A DNA stretch of 64,000 bases from Manihot esculenta (Eukaryota > Streptophyta > Magnoliopsida > Malpighiales > Euphorbiaceae): assembly GCF_001659605.2 (NCBI RefSeq), contig NC_035169.2:9581923-9645922 (forward strand). The letters run 5' to 3'. Below, one piece after another: positions 34,160 to 49,000 of this stretch. Position 1 is the stretch's first letter; each line of letters starts with the position of its first letter. The notes below the pieces were generated by a model, which searched no databases, was not told the DNA's origin, and was given only the letters and a program-made list of their open reading frames with translations. The position numbers and the translations under genes were made by a program.

Positions 34160-37051
34160 AAACTATTATCTAAAACATATTACAATAGACAAATAAAAAA
34201 AAACGTATGCAAGAAACCACAACCTCTTAACCAACTAATAAATACCATAAGCAAATAAAAAACTTGCATCAATTGAGAAGGGAATCCCTGAAATAGAAGG
34301 TCCATCCATGATATTTCAGTCTAGTTTAACCATGGAGCTATCCAGTGGAATCAAATCAAAGACCCCACACCAATTATCACTAATCTCAACATTCCAATAA
34401 TCACCGTAACATAACGAGTCAAAATTCTCTAACAAAACAAATCCCTCGACAAATACAAACCAAAAAAACTCTTCACAAATATAACGTACATAAAATAGAA
34501 AATAAAAATAAAGAAACAAAATAAACTGAGTCAAACAGTTTGTGCCTGAAGGCAAAGAATGCCAACATCCTTCTCTTCTCCAATATCCGACCCTTCTCTA
34601 GCTATGATCGCCTTTCTCTCTTGCTCTCTCTCTCAAGCTCTTCAAGTTTAAATTAAAACTATTTAATTTAACTTTTATTAGTTTATTATTTTAAAGTTTT
34701 ATCTCTTTTAAGAGAATGAGAAATTGAGATATTAAATTTGATAGTTTCAAAAATTCAACTATAATTATATAAAGTTAATTCTAAATCTTATATATTTATA
34801 ATTAAATTGACAAAAATATTTTTTCATATCCCCTCATTTGATTTTAGAATTTTACTAAATATCACTACATTATTTAAATAAATTATTTACTGAATCTAAA
34901 AATTATTTCCATCTTTTTAATAAAATATTTACTTATTTATTTATTTTAACTTATTTTATATTATAATTGAAATATATTTGATATATATAATCACAATGAA
35001 CTGATAATTGATCAACTTCGAAACAATAATATTTGGCATTTTAAATTTTAAATTTTTTTCTCATCAGCGTATAACTTATAAGACTTTATCTCTTATTTTG
35101 ACTATATTATTTTTTTAGTATCTGTTATATAAAATTTTTATATTAACATAAATTTTAATATATTAATAAACTATTTATAATATGTGATAAAAAAACTATT
35201 TAAATTTATAAAATAAATACAAATATAAATCCAATTAAATTTATATATCTTTACTCAAAAATCAAATAAATTCAATTTAAACTTTTAACAAATTAAGTCT
35301 CCACAATTATTAAGAACCACAGAAGCTATCATCTAGTATAACATTATTTATATAATAATAAATATTTTTTATTTGATAAAACTTCATTTTTATAATTTTA
35401 AAAATTATTTATATCTATATATTTTTTAAAATTTTAATATTAATTAAAATATTAATTTTTTATATTTTAAATTATTAAAATAATATTTTATTATTAAAAA
35501 ATAATACTATATTATATTAAAATTTATTTAAAATTACAAATACAGAGATATAATTAACTCAAAATTTTAAATTGATCTTTTTTAGCTCTTCAATAAAATT
35601 ATACGGACATTATTTTATACTTGTTTTCAAGTAAATATAGATATTAAAAAAATAATTATATTTCTTTTAAAGGATAAAAATAATAATATTAATAATATAT
35701 ATATAAATAAATATATACATATATATAACATAATAAATTATTAATTTTACACGTATTTTAATAATACATAAATTATATAATATATATCCTTATTCATCAT
35801 TTTACTACGAACCAAATTATTTGTTTCAATTGCAATTAACAATTAGCCAAACCAAAAGCGACTTAGTCCTATCATTTTAAAACATAACCAATCAGTTTTG
35901 CAATTTAAAAATGCAATTATTCAGTGAATAGGACTAGACAATTTAATACATAATTAATGTGTTTTCAGTTTTAAAAAAAGAACTAGATAGTATTTTTTTT
36001 TTTTTTTAAAGTATATATCCTACACAGCGTTCCACATCTCAAAGTAAAACAAATCTCCCTGTTTCTCCATATAACTTCGCAGAATGAAATTCTATGAAAA
36101 ACAAATTAAGATAATCAACTGAAGTCAATTATTATCACTGCAACAAGGTAATCACTAAAAAATTTAAAAACGGGAGTGGGACATAACTCCTGCTGCATTA
36201 CCGTTCAGGAACTCTTTGTTACTTACAATGGCAATTCAACGGTATTTCACCTGCAAAAATAGATTTGAGCACGCCTTCTCTTTCGGCAGATTCTTCATCA
36301 CTAGTATGCATCAAGGGGGAAATTTTTGACCTGATCAGCAATTCAATACTTTTCATAACTTGCACAATTGGTTCTTGCGAAACACATGGTAGTCTGGTGT
36401 GCAGTGCCAGGAAGCTGCTTCTCACTAAGCTAGTTCCAGTTACAAAATTACATACAAAATTATGAGAGAAAACTTTATACAACTTTCCCATCACAGTAAA
36501 CAATATTTTTTTGGCAGCAGAGGAAGGGTAATGCAAGTATTGGTGCAATTCCTGAGGTTGAGCTAAAAATTAGAATTCTCAATTGGCAAGGAGAACAGAC
36601 AAGTACAACAGGGATTCTGCAATGAAAATAGAAAAAAAAAAAAAAAAAAGGCAAGCATCAGAATTTTGGAGCTAAGCACATAGATATATAAGAACTTCGC
36701 TTGACTCATGAAAGTAACATGCAGGGAGATGTCACTTAACAGATGCTATACATGGGTATGCTTTGTGCATCGCTTGTGATCCTAAATTGCCAAGATTTCT
36801 AGGATAATTCAAACATCAAAACTAAGAATGAACACTAACAAAAAATTTAAACTGCTATTCATCTTTCCAACAATTTGATGGTATCTACATTAGAATAGAT
36901 TTACTTTTGGCAGCAGCAACTATGTTAAAGAAAAGTTGAAGTTAGAAAGGTGCACCTGAGAGTATCAAAAAATACCACTCTTCCATTTGTCAAATGTCAA
37001 AAGAATGTTCATCTGTGTACAAAAGAAGACTTCACTGGTGTTCAACCTTAC
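34160..37051. other. Spacer and CTR1 3' flank
   Basis: 34200-34650 has moderately balanced composition and a minus-strand open frame (34316-34555) ending in WNVEISDNWCGVFDLIPLD, which I do not recognise. 34650-36000 is A/T-rich spacer. 36000-37051 looks like the 3' untranslated or flanking region of CTR1. A 109-codon minus-strand frame at 36219-36548 lies here, in the same direction as CTR1, with no known domain. It may be an untranslated-region open frame. Confidence 0.5.
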
Positions 37052-40000
37052 TCAGGTAAGTAATGGCATTTCTGCATGACCAGTTGGAGGTGTCGGAGGT
37101 TTGATCAACAGCCTTAAAGATTCCATGATATTTGTAAAGGAAGGCCGCTTCCAAGGCTCACTGCAACAAAGACACTTGCATTAACAAAAATGTCATGAGG
37201 CAAATCCTGTAATCAGTTGTTATAGAGTTAAAAACATGAACAAACTTTGCCCAGCAAGCCTCAATCATGATGGCAACTTGAGGATTTAAATCCCGTGGAA
37301 TATCAAGTCTCTTGCCTTTAAATCCAACAGCGGCTACAACCTAAATTGCAAACAAGTAAGCAGGTATGAATTGATAAATTATAATAAATATAAAGAGAAT
37401 GGTATTGCAAAAGACAAGAAAATTCTTATTTAAATTATAATAATGTTGGCCATAATATATATATAACATCCATTTTCCAAACAGTATAGATGAGCAATCA
37501 ATCAGTTCTGTTCAAATTGAACAGATTCAATCAAACCAAATAGACTGAACCTTCCTAAATTCTAAGCCAAACTGCAGTAATTCGGTTTTGATGCAAGAGT
37601 AGAACAATGCACATAAATTAATCCCCACAGAACCCAAAGTCTTTGCCCAATTTATATAAAAATCTCATTCTGGCAGTCAATGAAAAATTGAAATAAAAAA
37701 CTTCAATAGCAAACAATCTATTATCTCATCAACAAAACAAGTTTCAACAGAACAAAAAATTACAAAGAAAAAAAAATCAGATTGCTTTGTAAGAAGGGCC
37801 AAAGAAGAAGAATTGATGGTCATTGCTAACAGCATGACTATGAGATAAGGGCTGACTGAGGAAGGATGAAGAGTGAAGAGGCAGCAGCAGAGACATTGTT
37901 CTGGCATCTAATCTGTCTTGCTTCATATGTCTACCCCCACCTTTGTTTGCCTCCACGAGCTTCAATCACTTCTTGAGTTCCTTGTAGAACTTGTCTTGAA
38001 ATTCAGTCCAGGATGTGGTTGCTAAGGCTCTGAGAGAGATCTAATTGTCTTTGCTTGATGAAAAAGAAAGAGGAAAATGAAGGAAAAGGTGAGAGAATAA
38101 AGTCTCATTGATCTGGTCAGTGTATGTTCACTTGGTGAGGAAGTAAGAGGGGAAGAGAAGGAAGAAGAAGAAGAAACGTGAAGGAACAAAGAAAAGGGAG
38201 AATTATTACTTAGTCTCTATGGTATGGAAGAAGAAACATGAAGGAACAAAGAATAGGGAGAATTATTACTTAGTCTCTATGGTATGGAGAAACTCACTAG
38301 TTAGTCTATCGATTTTGAAAAATGCATTAAAATGTTGTTGACGTTTTAAAAAAGTCTACTAGATAGTCACTCCGTTAGTTTTAACCATTAAATATTATAA
38401 AAAAGTCTAAAATGTCTTTGATACAGAGATATTAATTAATAAACTTCTTAAAACTCTGAGAGACTAACTAATAAATTTTCAAAACCACAGGGAATTAAAT
38501 GGAGAGATTAACTAGTAGACTTTTTAAAATGCTAGAAACGTTTTAATGCATTTTTCAATATCGAGGAACTAACTAGTAAGTTTTCCCATACCATATAGAG
38601 TAAGTAGTAATTTTCCTAAAGAAAAAAGGGCTGGAATGTAGAGTGAGGTAGAGAATGGAGAAAGGCAGACATGACTTAGAGAAGGAAAGAACCTCTAATA
38701 ACCCTAAATTAAACTTAAACAACAACAGTGTTTCATGAAATAGGTTCTTTTTTATTTTTAAAAATCAAACTGAATTAAATAGATAAAAACATCTATCTAT
38801 CTATCTATCTATTAAACAATCCATCTATCCACACACATACATATAGGCATGTTTCTCTATATTATGCTACATAGGATATTACAAGTTTATGCAAGGGGTA
38901 ACTTCATTAAAAGATATACTTACTTTGATTATGCCATATAGGATTATAATTTATTTCACACTTGGACAAAAAAGGCTAAGCCTTTGCGGTTTTTCACGAT
39001 TATAGCATCGTCTTTTAATTTTCGACAACAAATTCAAAATTAAAATTATAAAAGAAAATCTATGTGGACATAACACGTTGCTTTGATCAAAATTGATTTT
39101 AGAGATTAGCTGTTATAGTGAAAAAAATTGAAAGAATGAGCTTTATAGTACAAAATTAAAAGGTGAAGCTATAATCATGAAAAAGTCCAAAAATTTTGCC
39201 TTTTCTATCCAACAGGCCTTTATATAATTATGCGTAACAAACATAAGTAATTAGGGTACCATGAAAGCATTTATAAGTTTATTCATCATTACTTAAAATT
39301 TTTAATAAGAATAACGATAATGGACCCCCAATTTCTTAATAGGATATTTAGGTTTCATCAAACAATAGTGCTTTATACCAAATTCTTCCCAAGAAAGCTT
39401 TAGCATAGGGAGTCCTGCAAATTGGAGTCATTTCAAATGGAAACAGCTTTCCATTGTCTCAACCTACTCACTACTTGGACAGCTCCACTCTTTTGCAACA
39501 ATTTCATAAAATAAATTTTTCTAAAATAATTTCTCCCACCCTTTTGCATGAGCTAAGAGGGGAAGAAAACACCTATTTGTGTTTCATACTTCAAATTCAA
39601 TAATACAAACTTCAGAAAACAAACCTGTGCAGGATTTAAATTGCTCCATGGTTGTTGCAGTGTTGCAAGCTCCCACAATATGACACCAAAACTGTACACG
39701 TCTGACTTTTCATTTGACGGTTCATCACGGAGAACTTCTGGTGCCATCCACTCAGGCTGAAAGAGATATTATTAAGCTTATATTCCAATAAATAGTGTAG
39801 CCACCTCAAAATAAAGACCCAGTCAGGTTGCTGATTTTAAAAGCACTTACAGTCCCTGCTGCTGACTTTGATGAAAGAAATGTGTTTGCTTTCAGACGAG
39901 ATAGCCCGAAATCACAAACCTAAATAAAGGAGAAAGCACGAGCAAAGGAGAAATGGAAGGAAACCAATTAGTACAAAATGACAACTGTGTGAAGGGACCA

Positions 40001-43000
40001 GGGGAGGAGGTGGTGAAGGCGCCATTTGCATGCGTAGGAGAGAGATTGGAAACGCTACATACAGATTACAGAAGGCAACACAGATCAAATATATTTGGGC
40101 GCTTAACTGCACTTTCTTGGATTATACAAAGTTTAGATATTACTTGATAGGTTTGGAACAGTTGTGCATTTAGTACATCAGGTAGTTACTACTTGGACGT
40201 ATGAAAAATCATGATACATAAATTACTAGTGAATACACAATTATGTATTTTTGTAGCATTATGATTTTTGAATCAACTTTTTGGAGTATTACATCAGATA
40301 AAAAGGGACTTAAATACTTATATAGAAGTACTAAGTTAAAAAAAATTACTAACTATAACTTAGAAAATTTAATGGTTTTGGATGTGCCTGGATACTTAAA
40401 CTAGGTTCAGCTAACTAAACTAGATTCAAGAATGGGTAAAGCAAATCAGTGGATAGTATACCCTGTTAACATACTAGCCACAAACACAAGCTTACACAGT
40501 TATATTGTTCCAAATGAGATGCTAAAAATATATTTTCTCCAAATAGAATTGGTCAACAGATGGACACTGGTGTTACAATAACAATGGATCCATTTGCCAT
40601 TATTGTTACAGCTGCAGTTGAAATAAATACTTTGTTAAATATATTAGATATAGCATATTAAAAATTGAAAAAAAATAAATTGATATGATTTAGCTGTGAG
40701 AACACTAACACAATGTTTGAATGGAGCATATAGGAATCTTTTAAAGATACTGTAATAGTGGATAAAGTATCAAAGCCTCCTCAACTCCCTAATTTGGTCG
40801 GTTGAAAAGTTCGGCTTAAAACTTTCGAAGCCTCCAAAAACTCTTATCTCCCTCAAAACTTTTCTCCCAAACAGACATATTAATTTAAGAACTCATTATC
40901 TTTCCTCCAAAAACTTCCTTCCAAACATATTGTAAAACATATTGTAAAATATCCAAACAGTTTTTCTCATACTGTTTTTTCAATAGCATCTAAAATGGTA
41001 CTTTCTGAGAAGTTCTTTTTTTTAGTCTGAAACTTGATGCCAAACAAGGCCAATATCCACTCTCCAACCCCACTAAACAGATTCAATCAGGAACAGTCAA
41101 GTTTACATAGGGTATGGCCAATATAATGTACCACATACACAAGGCAGCCAATTAAACTGAACATGATCGCTGTAATTGGGCAAAGCCACCAAGAATCAAG
41201 TAAAACACACAAGGTGAGAACAATGCTAGTGTTCACCAGACTTTATTAAATTCAGATTTCTCTCAAATGAATAGTTTCAACTTAGCAAGGCTTCATGTCC
41301 AACAAATGAAATTCATGACTGTAGGAGGGAATGATGAGAACTCATTCCTACTCATCAATAAACTGGAAATTAGTAACCTGTTTGTTCAAATATAAGGAGT
41401 TATTAGTCCTACCTTCACTGTATATTTTTTGTCAACCAATAGATTTGGAGATTTTAGATCTCTATGAACAATTGGAGGATTGCGTTTGTGAAGATAATTC
41501 ATACCCTTTGCCTGAGAAAAGCAATAGCACCTCAATTAGCTTGATATAAACCATGATTTTAGCCAATAGCAAGCTGAAAAGAAAAGAAAAGGGGAAATTT
41601 TTTTTTTTCTCTGAAAAGAAAAAAGAAATTTCCATATGCATACCACATCATAGGCCATACTTAACCGGCGCCGTTCATCCAATACCTCTCTTGCACCAGA
41701 CTTATGCAAAAGCCTATACAAGCTACCTCTACAGTGAAAACCCAAGAATTCAGTTTCTTTTAACTTCTTAAAGAAATAAACATTCTTTTAACTTCATAAA
41801 GAAATAAACATAGGCACATAAGGCACAATAAATTATGCCTTAATATCAAATTAGACAGAAGTATTTCAAAAATAATAAGCAAATACTTCCAACACATTCC
41901 ACATTATAAAAGAAATAGAGAAAGCAGGGGTATTTCCAAGCAGACGATGAAGAACCTTGACAAGTATTCTGTCACTATGGATAAGTTTGGTGGCTGAGTA
42001 ACCGCACCCATGAAAAGAACTATGTTTGGATGTCGTAAGCGTTTCATTATTGCAACCTAACAAATAGAGGACAAGAAACTAAACAAATCAAATCAAATTT
42101 AAAACCAAGAAGAGCAATACCAAAACACTGGCCAACACATACCTCCCTTAAAAATTCCTTGATGCGTTCAGTATCAAAATCTTGCTCCATGAGAATTTTC
42201 ACAGCAACTTCCTATAAATGATGAAAATATTTTTAGAAACATACAACATATATGTAAGGAGACAGAAGAAACAGGAGGAGAAAATATATTAACACCAAAT
42301 CTACTTTTTAAACACAGATATAGTTGAATTCTAAAGTTCCAATCAACAAAATACCAAAAATAAATTCAGAACAGAGTTCAAAAGAACTGATTTAAGGGCA
42401 AACAGTGGAAAACGAAAATCCAAATACAGACATATGCATGCACAAGCATATTTTTACCCACACCTCAATAAAGTGGTGAGGATACACAGAGAAACTTTGC
42501 TGCCACAAAGTACAAAAATTGGGAAAAAAGGCACCTCCTTGCAAAAATGACAGTTTAATAAGTTAATGATTAATTAGATATCAAAGGTACATCAGTTTCG
42601 GAGTGAACAATTAGAGTAGGGTCTACTTTATTGTCTGAACAAGTAGCATTAATTAAATATCACATACAATAGTGGATATTGTGAAGTAAAATGCAGGATA
42701 ACCATACACGTGTTATTTGAACTTTTTGCTCAGCGTCATTAAGGTATTAATATTCATTTGGACATGGATCTTACCAAAACTAAAACCACTCCAATATTCC
42801 AGCCAAAGCTACAAAAGCTTATACATCCACATAACTTTAGAAAGCCATTAAATTATCAAGTAAATTACTGCTTAAATAAGTCACAATTCCATATTCACAC
42901 AAATGACCACAAAAATTATTATAATTGCACAGTTCAGAATTCCAGAATAAGAAATTAGAATGCTTTAAATTCTGCACCATTGATACAAGGTAACAGAAAT

Positions 43001-46000
43001 ATGCACAATTATAAAGCTTACCGAGCCATGCCAATCTGCACGGTGAACAGTTCCAAATGAACCTGACAATAGACAATGCATCCTTCAGTACAGTAGAACA
43101 GCCTCCAATGCATTATAGAAAGAAAGAAAATAATCTGTCCGAGCTATTAATGCTGTGTTTTCCCTCCAAGATGTGGCACAGATATGAGTGGAAATACCTG
43201 CTCCAATTCTCTCCTTCAGAACAAGATCACTCCATGGAATGTCCAAATCTTCCACATCAAGTGAAAGCTCATTACTAGTTTTATTAGAAACCAGTTGACC
43301 ACCTTCAGAAAACCTTGAAATTTTACTAGTATCCACTCTCTGGTTAGCCAATGCTAGAACTGGTTGCACATCTCTATGCCCCACAGTTGGGATGTGCTTT
43401 AAATGGATGGCATCTTTCACCACGTTTGTTGACTGTTTAACATTCTGGGAAGGATTATATGGTCTAAAATTTTGAGCACTTCCATCTTGGGCAATTGTTC
43501 GATCAACTTTCACTTGTAGAGGTAACTGAGTAATTTCACTACCATTGGTTGGGATTTGCACAAGGTTATTTTTATCTGCATTTGTTCTCTCATTTTGCTT
43601 AGGATACATAGAGAATTTAGGAGCTTCTTCATCAAGAACAGTAGCTGCAGTAACAATAGTCAAGAGCACATGAAGAACATTATAAACATGATTGATATCA
43701 AAATACAGGTCTAATAAACAAGACAGCCACATCAACAAAGAATCAAACATTAATAAAGAGCAAAAGATAATTAAGCTGCAACTCAGCTTGGAATTTTTTC
43801 TGTCTACTTGAACACAACACTAATGCATCAATTGATGTCTCATTATTAGTAGCAGCCACACCCACAACTTTTCATCTCAATTTTATAGAGGGATATGAAC
43901 TTCAAAATAAGCATATGTCACTTGTCTAAAGGAAAGTATCAACCAATGTATCTCAATTTTTCATTAGCAATGTAAACTACAAAAGCATATTTCACCTTTT
44001 TCCAAATGATTTCAATAATTAGATTGTGTATTACAGATGGAGGCAGAAATCTAGAAAAGTTTAATGCATATTTTCATCAAGTCTTTGACATTGTGAATGA
44101 GTTAAAAAAAAAAATCATACTGGATAACGTAGAGAAGTTCCAGAGCCAAAGAGATCAAAGAACAGAGAACAGTGCATAATCATTCCAAGTATAACACACA
44201 AATAAATAACATATACCAAGTATCATCTGTCATGACTACATGACAAGTGCCAGATGACAAAATTGCCCTTCACCAAGACTACAAAGAATAAATCAATATC
44301 ACATATTCATGAACAAGATAATCATCCCAATTTCAGTTAATATGAAATCAACAAGAATTATGTTCAATCAGCTAAGATATTAGTACCACCATGAAATAGA
44401 GGATTATATGTAACAACATAAAAGCACACACAAATATATACCAGCAAGCAGCACGTAAATTGTACTCCGCAATAAATTCTAATACAAGCTTAGGGGAGGC
44501 ATCAATTAATATACATAAATTTATATGTAATAGGATAACTTTGAAATTATGTATCCATTTTAAAGAAAAAAAAAAAAAAACAATGAGAATGCTAGCTGGA
44601 CATCTTCTACTATCTCTTTGTTTAGTAATGATTTCCAAAATAACAACATACTTTGGGATAACCAAAAAATGGCTAATGATTTCAAAATTGAAGGAAAAAT
44701 ATGGGACATTATAAATAAGTAGACATTCTCGTAAAAAATGATCATTTATCAGACTCCAAGTACAGAATTCGAATAAAAGTAACCATTTCATGCAATAAAT
44801 TCAATTTGCCATAAAGGCATATAATATAGGCAATTGCTAATATGAATGACATGGTCAACACTGCAAGATAATCAGCTCATTAGAGAGAGAGACTTGAGAG
44901 ACTGCATTCAAAAGGTAAAATGACAGTATCCACTCTCCTGAGACAAGTCATAGCAACAGGAACGTGCATACTTATATAAAAATGGTTTTTAGCATTACCT
45001 CCCAAAGCATCATCGAAGACAAGATTAAGTGATTGGCTATCTGAAAAGTACTGTTTGGCAAAAGACCTGAAATCAACAGTAGGTTTATTTGATTTCATTC
45101 GGGGAAAGCGCAATGGTGAAGAAATTGTGATGGAAGAAGGGCCATTGAGCAGTGAATCAGGCTCACATAAACAACCTGGCTTCCCTACCAAGTCAACTAG
45201 ATACTCCCTGAAATGAAAAAAAAAAGTATATTAATTGAAAGATGTTGCTCAGGTATTGCTGCATAAAAGGAAAAAATGAAGTCTAGAATACAGCTATTTC
45301 TAAAAAATACAACAATGTAGAAAATAGTACTTGACTAATATGGTTCGGCGGAAAACAAAAAGGATGGGCACAGGAAACAAAGAACCATAATAGAAGATAT
45401 CCCCAAGAGCCCCAAAATATATTAATTTAGAGAGCTTGCATTCAGATTTTCAAATTGTGTAAAACAACCATCAAGTGTTTAATTCTATTGTATTTACCGA
45501 TAAAATACACTTGACAATTTTCTCCTGTGCTCTAAGGATTAACATGATCAGAGTTTCAAAAGATATTCAGCTTAAATGCCACACTACAAGATAATGCTGC
45601 ACACCTCAAGATGCCACTTATATTAAATTCAAGAGTTGTCTGTTCTTTTATCTCTCAAGACAACCAAAGAAAAATATTGCAACATATATAGGACGTCAGT
45701 ACTTTTGACCAAGCGTAGTGTACTGTAAATAGCTAGATCACACATAAATTAAATGAGCCTACATCAGCTAATATTCATATTCTAGTATACATTATAAACA
45801 GACCATGAGAACCTACAAGACTACCTGTCAAGCCCAAATCGCACAAGACAAGAGGAAGCATCATCTCTATTACAGTATTTGCAGCCTCTTGCAATTCGAC
45901 ATGGCAAATCAATTGTGTCTGCAAGCACCTACACAGGTTTCATGTAGTGAACATAAATCCCTTTCTCCTTCCGAAGAGAAGTTACAAAATATGTATAGAG

Positions 46001-49000
46001 ATCTTGTTATACTTAAAGATGAATTATAAAATATTGCAACTCCTTGAGTTGCAAGAGAAATTCAGCATATGAAATCAGGACCATGCAGTATTGAGACCTT
46101 ACCTTGAATAATAATGCTCGATGCCTGCATTGACCAATAGACAGGCTGCCTATAGGAACCACAATGGATCCCAAGCAATCTTTTAGATCAGCACTACATT
46201 CCCTCCAGATGGAGATTAAATCATCTTCTGCTGCATTGGTTGAACCCCTTATGATGACAATAAAACTTCATTAACAATGGATTATAGGGAGAGAAATAGA
46301 TTTTTGGTTAAATAAGAAGTAGGACTCACCCCATGCGATTGCAAACAAGCTTTGCCAACTGATCAACTACCTCTTTTGTAGTTATACAGTTGCAAGAAAT
46401 GCTGTGGACCCTATTTTGGAGTTCCTTCAAGCTTGGATCACTTCGTCTATCTATTAAAACCACTTCCAACGAAGGATCACCACTAGTATCAGCAGACTTT
46501 AATGACTCGATAGAGGGAATACGACCATTCTCTTGCAAATCAGTGCACACAGTCCACACATATGGATCCATTCCATGAATTTGGTAAAACCCATCAGGAA
46601 TTTTGTCAAAGTATGATAAGCAACCATTCACCTGATGCACAAAGAAACTAATGAGGTGAGTTTGCAACCACAAAGAGTCAAAGGCCAACAAGAAATGTAG
46701 ATGAATGACATTTACCATACGTACTGTATTACAATTAGATTGAAAGAAAAAACAGAAAGTGAGAAAGGACTCGGAATACATGAGCTCTCCATTTTCTAAG
46801 CTCAACAAACGGACACATAAGGTATTAATAAAGTAGGAAAATTCCAACATTTTGCACACTCTATTAAGCTATTCAAAGCTGGATGACATTTTGACGGCCA
46901 TATATCAATCTGAACATCCAGGTCATCAGTGATGCACCATTGTTCACAACATGTGGAACATGTCATTGAAGCAATAGAGAGAGAGAAAGAAGAAATCCCT
47001 GGATACAAAGTCAAACTAGTAGCCTCTATCAAAGAGACTATATGATATTGAGGTAAAAGCTGGAAGCTGCTTTTTTGGAAAAAAACACCCTCTTTGATGC
47101 TATTGAACAAAGTAAGTTGAAAAAATTGTTTTACTGTTTCAATGTTACTATGATTATAATATGTTGAATTTAAATTAAATCAAATGTTAATGGTCTCTAA
47201 TAAACATATTCAAGATCATGTTTCCTAAATTGCAGCTCAGAAAACAATGCCATACAACCCAGAGTCCATGGAAACTGGAACATAAATTTACCTCTACCCC
47301 TTTATGACATGATAAGAACTGATAGTTAATGATTGAGGAAACTTCTCTATCTCCTCCATATTGCTAGTAACAAGCAGAGAATAAGAGAGACCATGATGAT
47401 GGCCCTGATCCATCTAAGTCGATCATTTTCAAAAGAATGCCAACGACAAGCACGTGATAAGAGAAGGATGGATAACACTAGCACTAAAGTAAGAGTCCTA
47501 GGTATTGAGAGGAAAAAATAAAGAGGAGGAGGAGGAGGAGGATCTATGTAGAAAGAATGCCGTTTTCATGATTACATGATCAACAAGCTTTTGCCCAATA
47601 TTTTTCACACACACACATATGATAACACTCAATAAAGGTCCTATGTGTCTAGCAAACACAATAACATAAACATTAAGTGGCAGTCCAAAACGAGATCTAT
47701 TAGTGCTATAACAAGATTTTTGCAGACTGACCATTGAAAAGTTGTGCTCTTTAACAACACCAAGTGCAAAAGACACTTATGGGCTCTCTTCTTAAATCAA
47801 AATTGCTTTTGTTATTTCAGAAGTATCTCTTTGATTATGGATAACATTATTTTCTTTTATGAGTTCCTTTCCAAAATTGAATAAGCTTTTCTAGTCAAAC
47901 TTCATAGAAGGATTTTTTTTTAATATGATTTCAAGTTGTTTTATACATATAATTTCATGTGTTCCTTAAACTATTATGCCTTTGTATACAAGAAGATCAA
48001 AATTATAAAGGAAAAACCTAAACAAGCTACATTGTTGGCTCTTACAACTAATAAGAACACACTTATATGTGTATAACAATTAAAATAATTGTTAAAAAAA
48101 ACATAGCTTTTTCTCTCACTATCCCTTCCTCCCTTAAATATGCTTATGAAACCTTTCTTACCTATAAAGTGCCATGTTAGCAATGTGGCATGGAGCCCTC
48201 CAAATTTGAATTTAATTGACACAAATTTGCAAGATTGTATTAATTGGGGAAAAAAGCATTAGTTATAATTGCAAATTTAAGCACAATTTTGTTTTTTTTT
48301 CTTTTAGCATTAAGCTTTAAAATGTACACCTTTAGTTTCCCCTAAACAAAACCCATTTCTAAGACTTTGAGATCCTCATCATGGAATTTCAGTTATAAAC
48401 CACCAGGCTGTAGTAGGGAGGTTAATATTCTTTTTTTTATCCAATGGCCAAAAGATATCTATCATTAATAGGATAGTTCCATAAGGTTTTAATTAATTCT
48501 ATTTATCCGGTATGAAAAGGAATTCATAAAACCAAAATATATTAGTGAATACTGATTCAATGCAAATACTTCCAGAAAACAAAAGATTACTTTGATTTAG
48601 TTCAAGAAGCATCTATTTTGTCCATTTACAAGTTCAAAAAATATGTTGCTCTAGCATTAATAAATCTCTTTCTAGCAAAAATTGCCACCCTAAACATGCA
48701 GGATTCACCCTACCAAACAATATGGTTTACGAACCCACCACACAAGCTCAACAACCAGCATCCATTAATAGCTTTTGCTCAGGACCAACCACTAGAATTG
48801 TTTTTAGTACAAACAGAATTTCCAGCTTTATTAAGTTTGACAATTAGGTATCAATGCTTTTTCTTTTCTTGTGGCTTTGGTTAACAGAAAATTGAACTTT
48901 CTCTTGTCAACATCCCTTCATCAACTTCAGCGGTAAAACTACCATCACCCTTGTATCAACTCAAGTTAACCACACTCAACATGCCTTTGACATATTCCAA

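Noticed and set aside
36219..36548. 109-codon minus-strand frame downstream of CTR1
   Set aside because: No recognisable domain, and it lies where the CTR1 3' untranslated region is expected.
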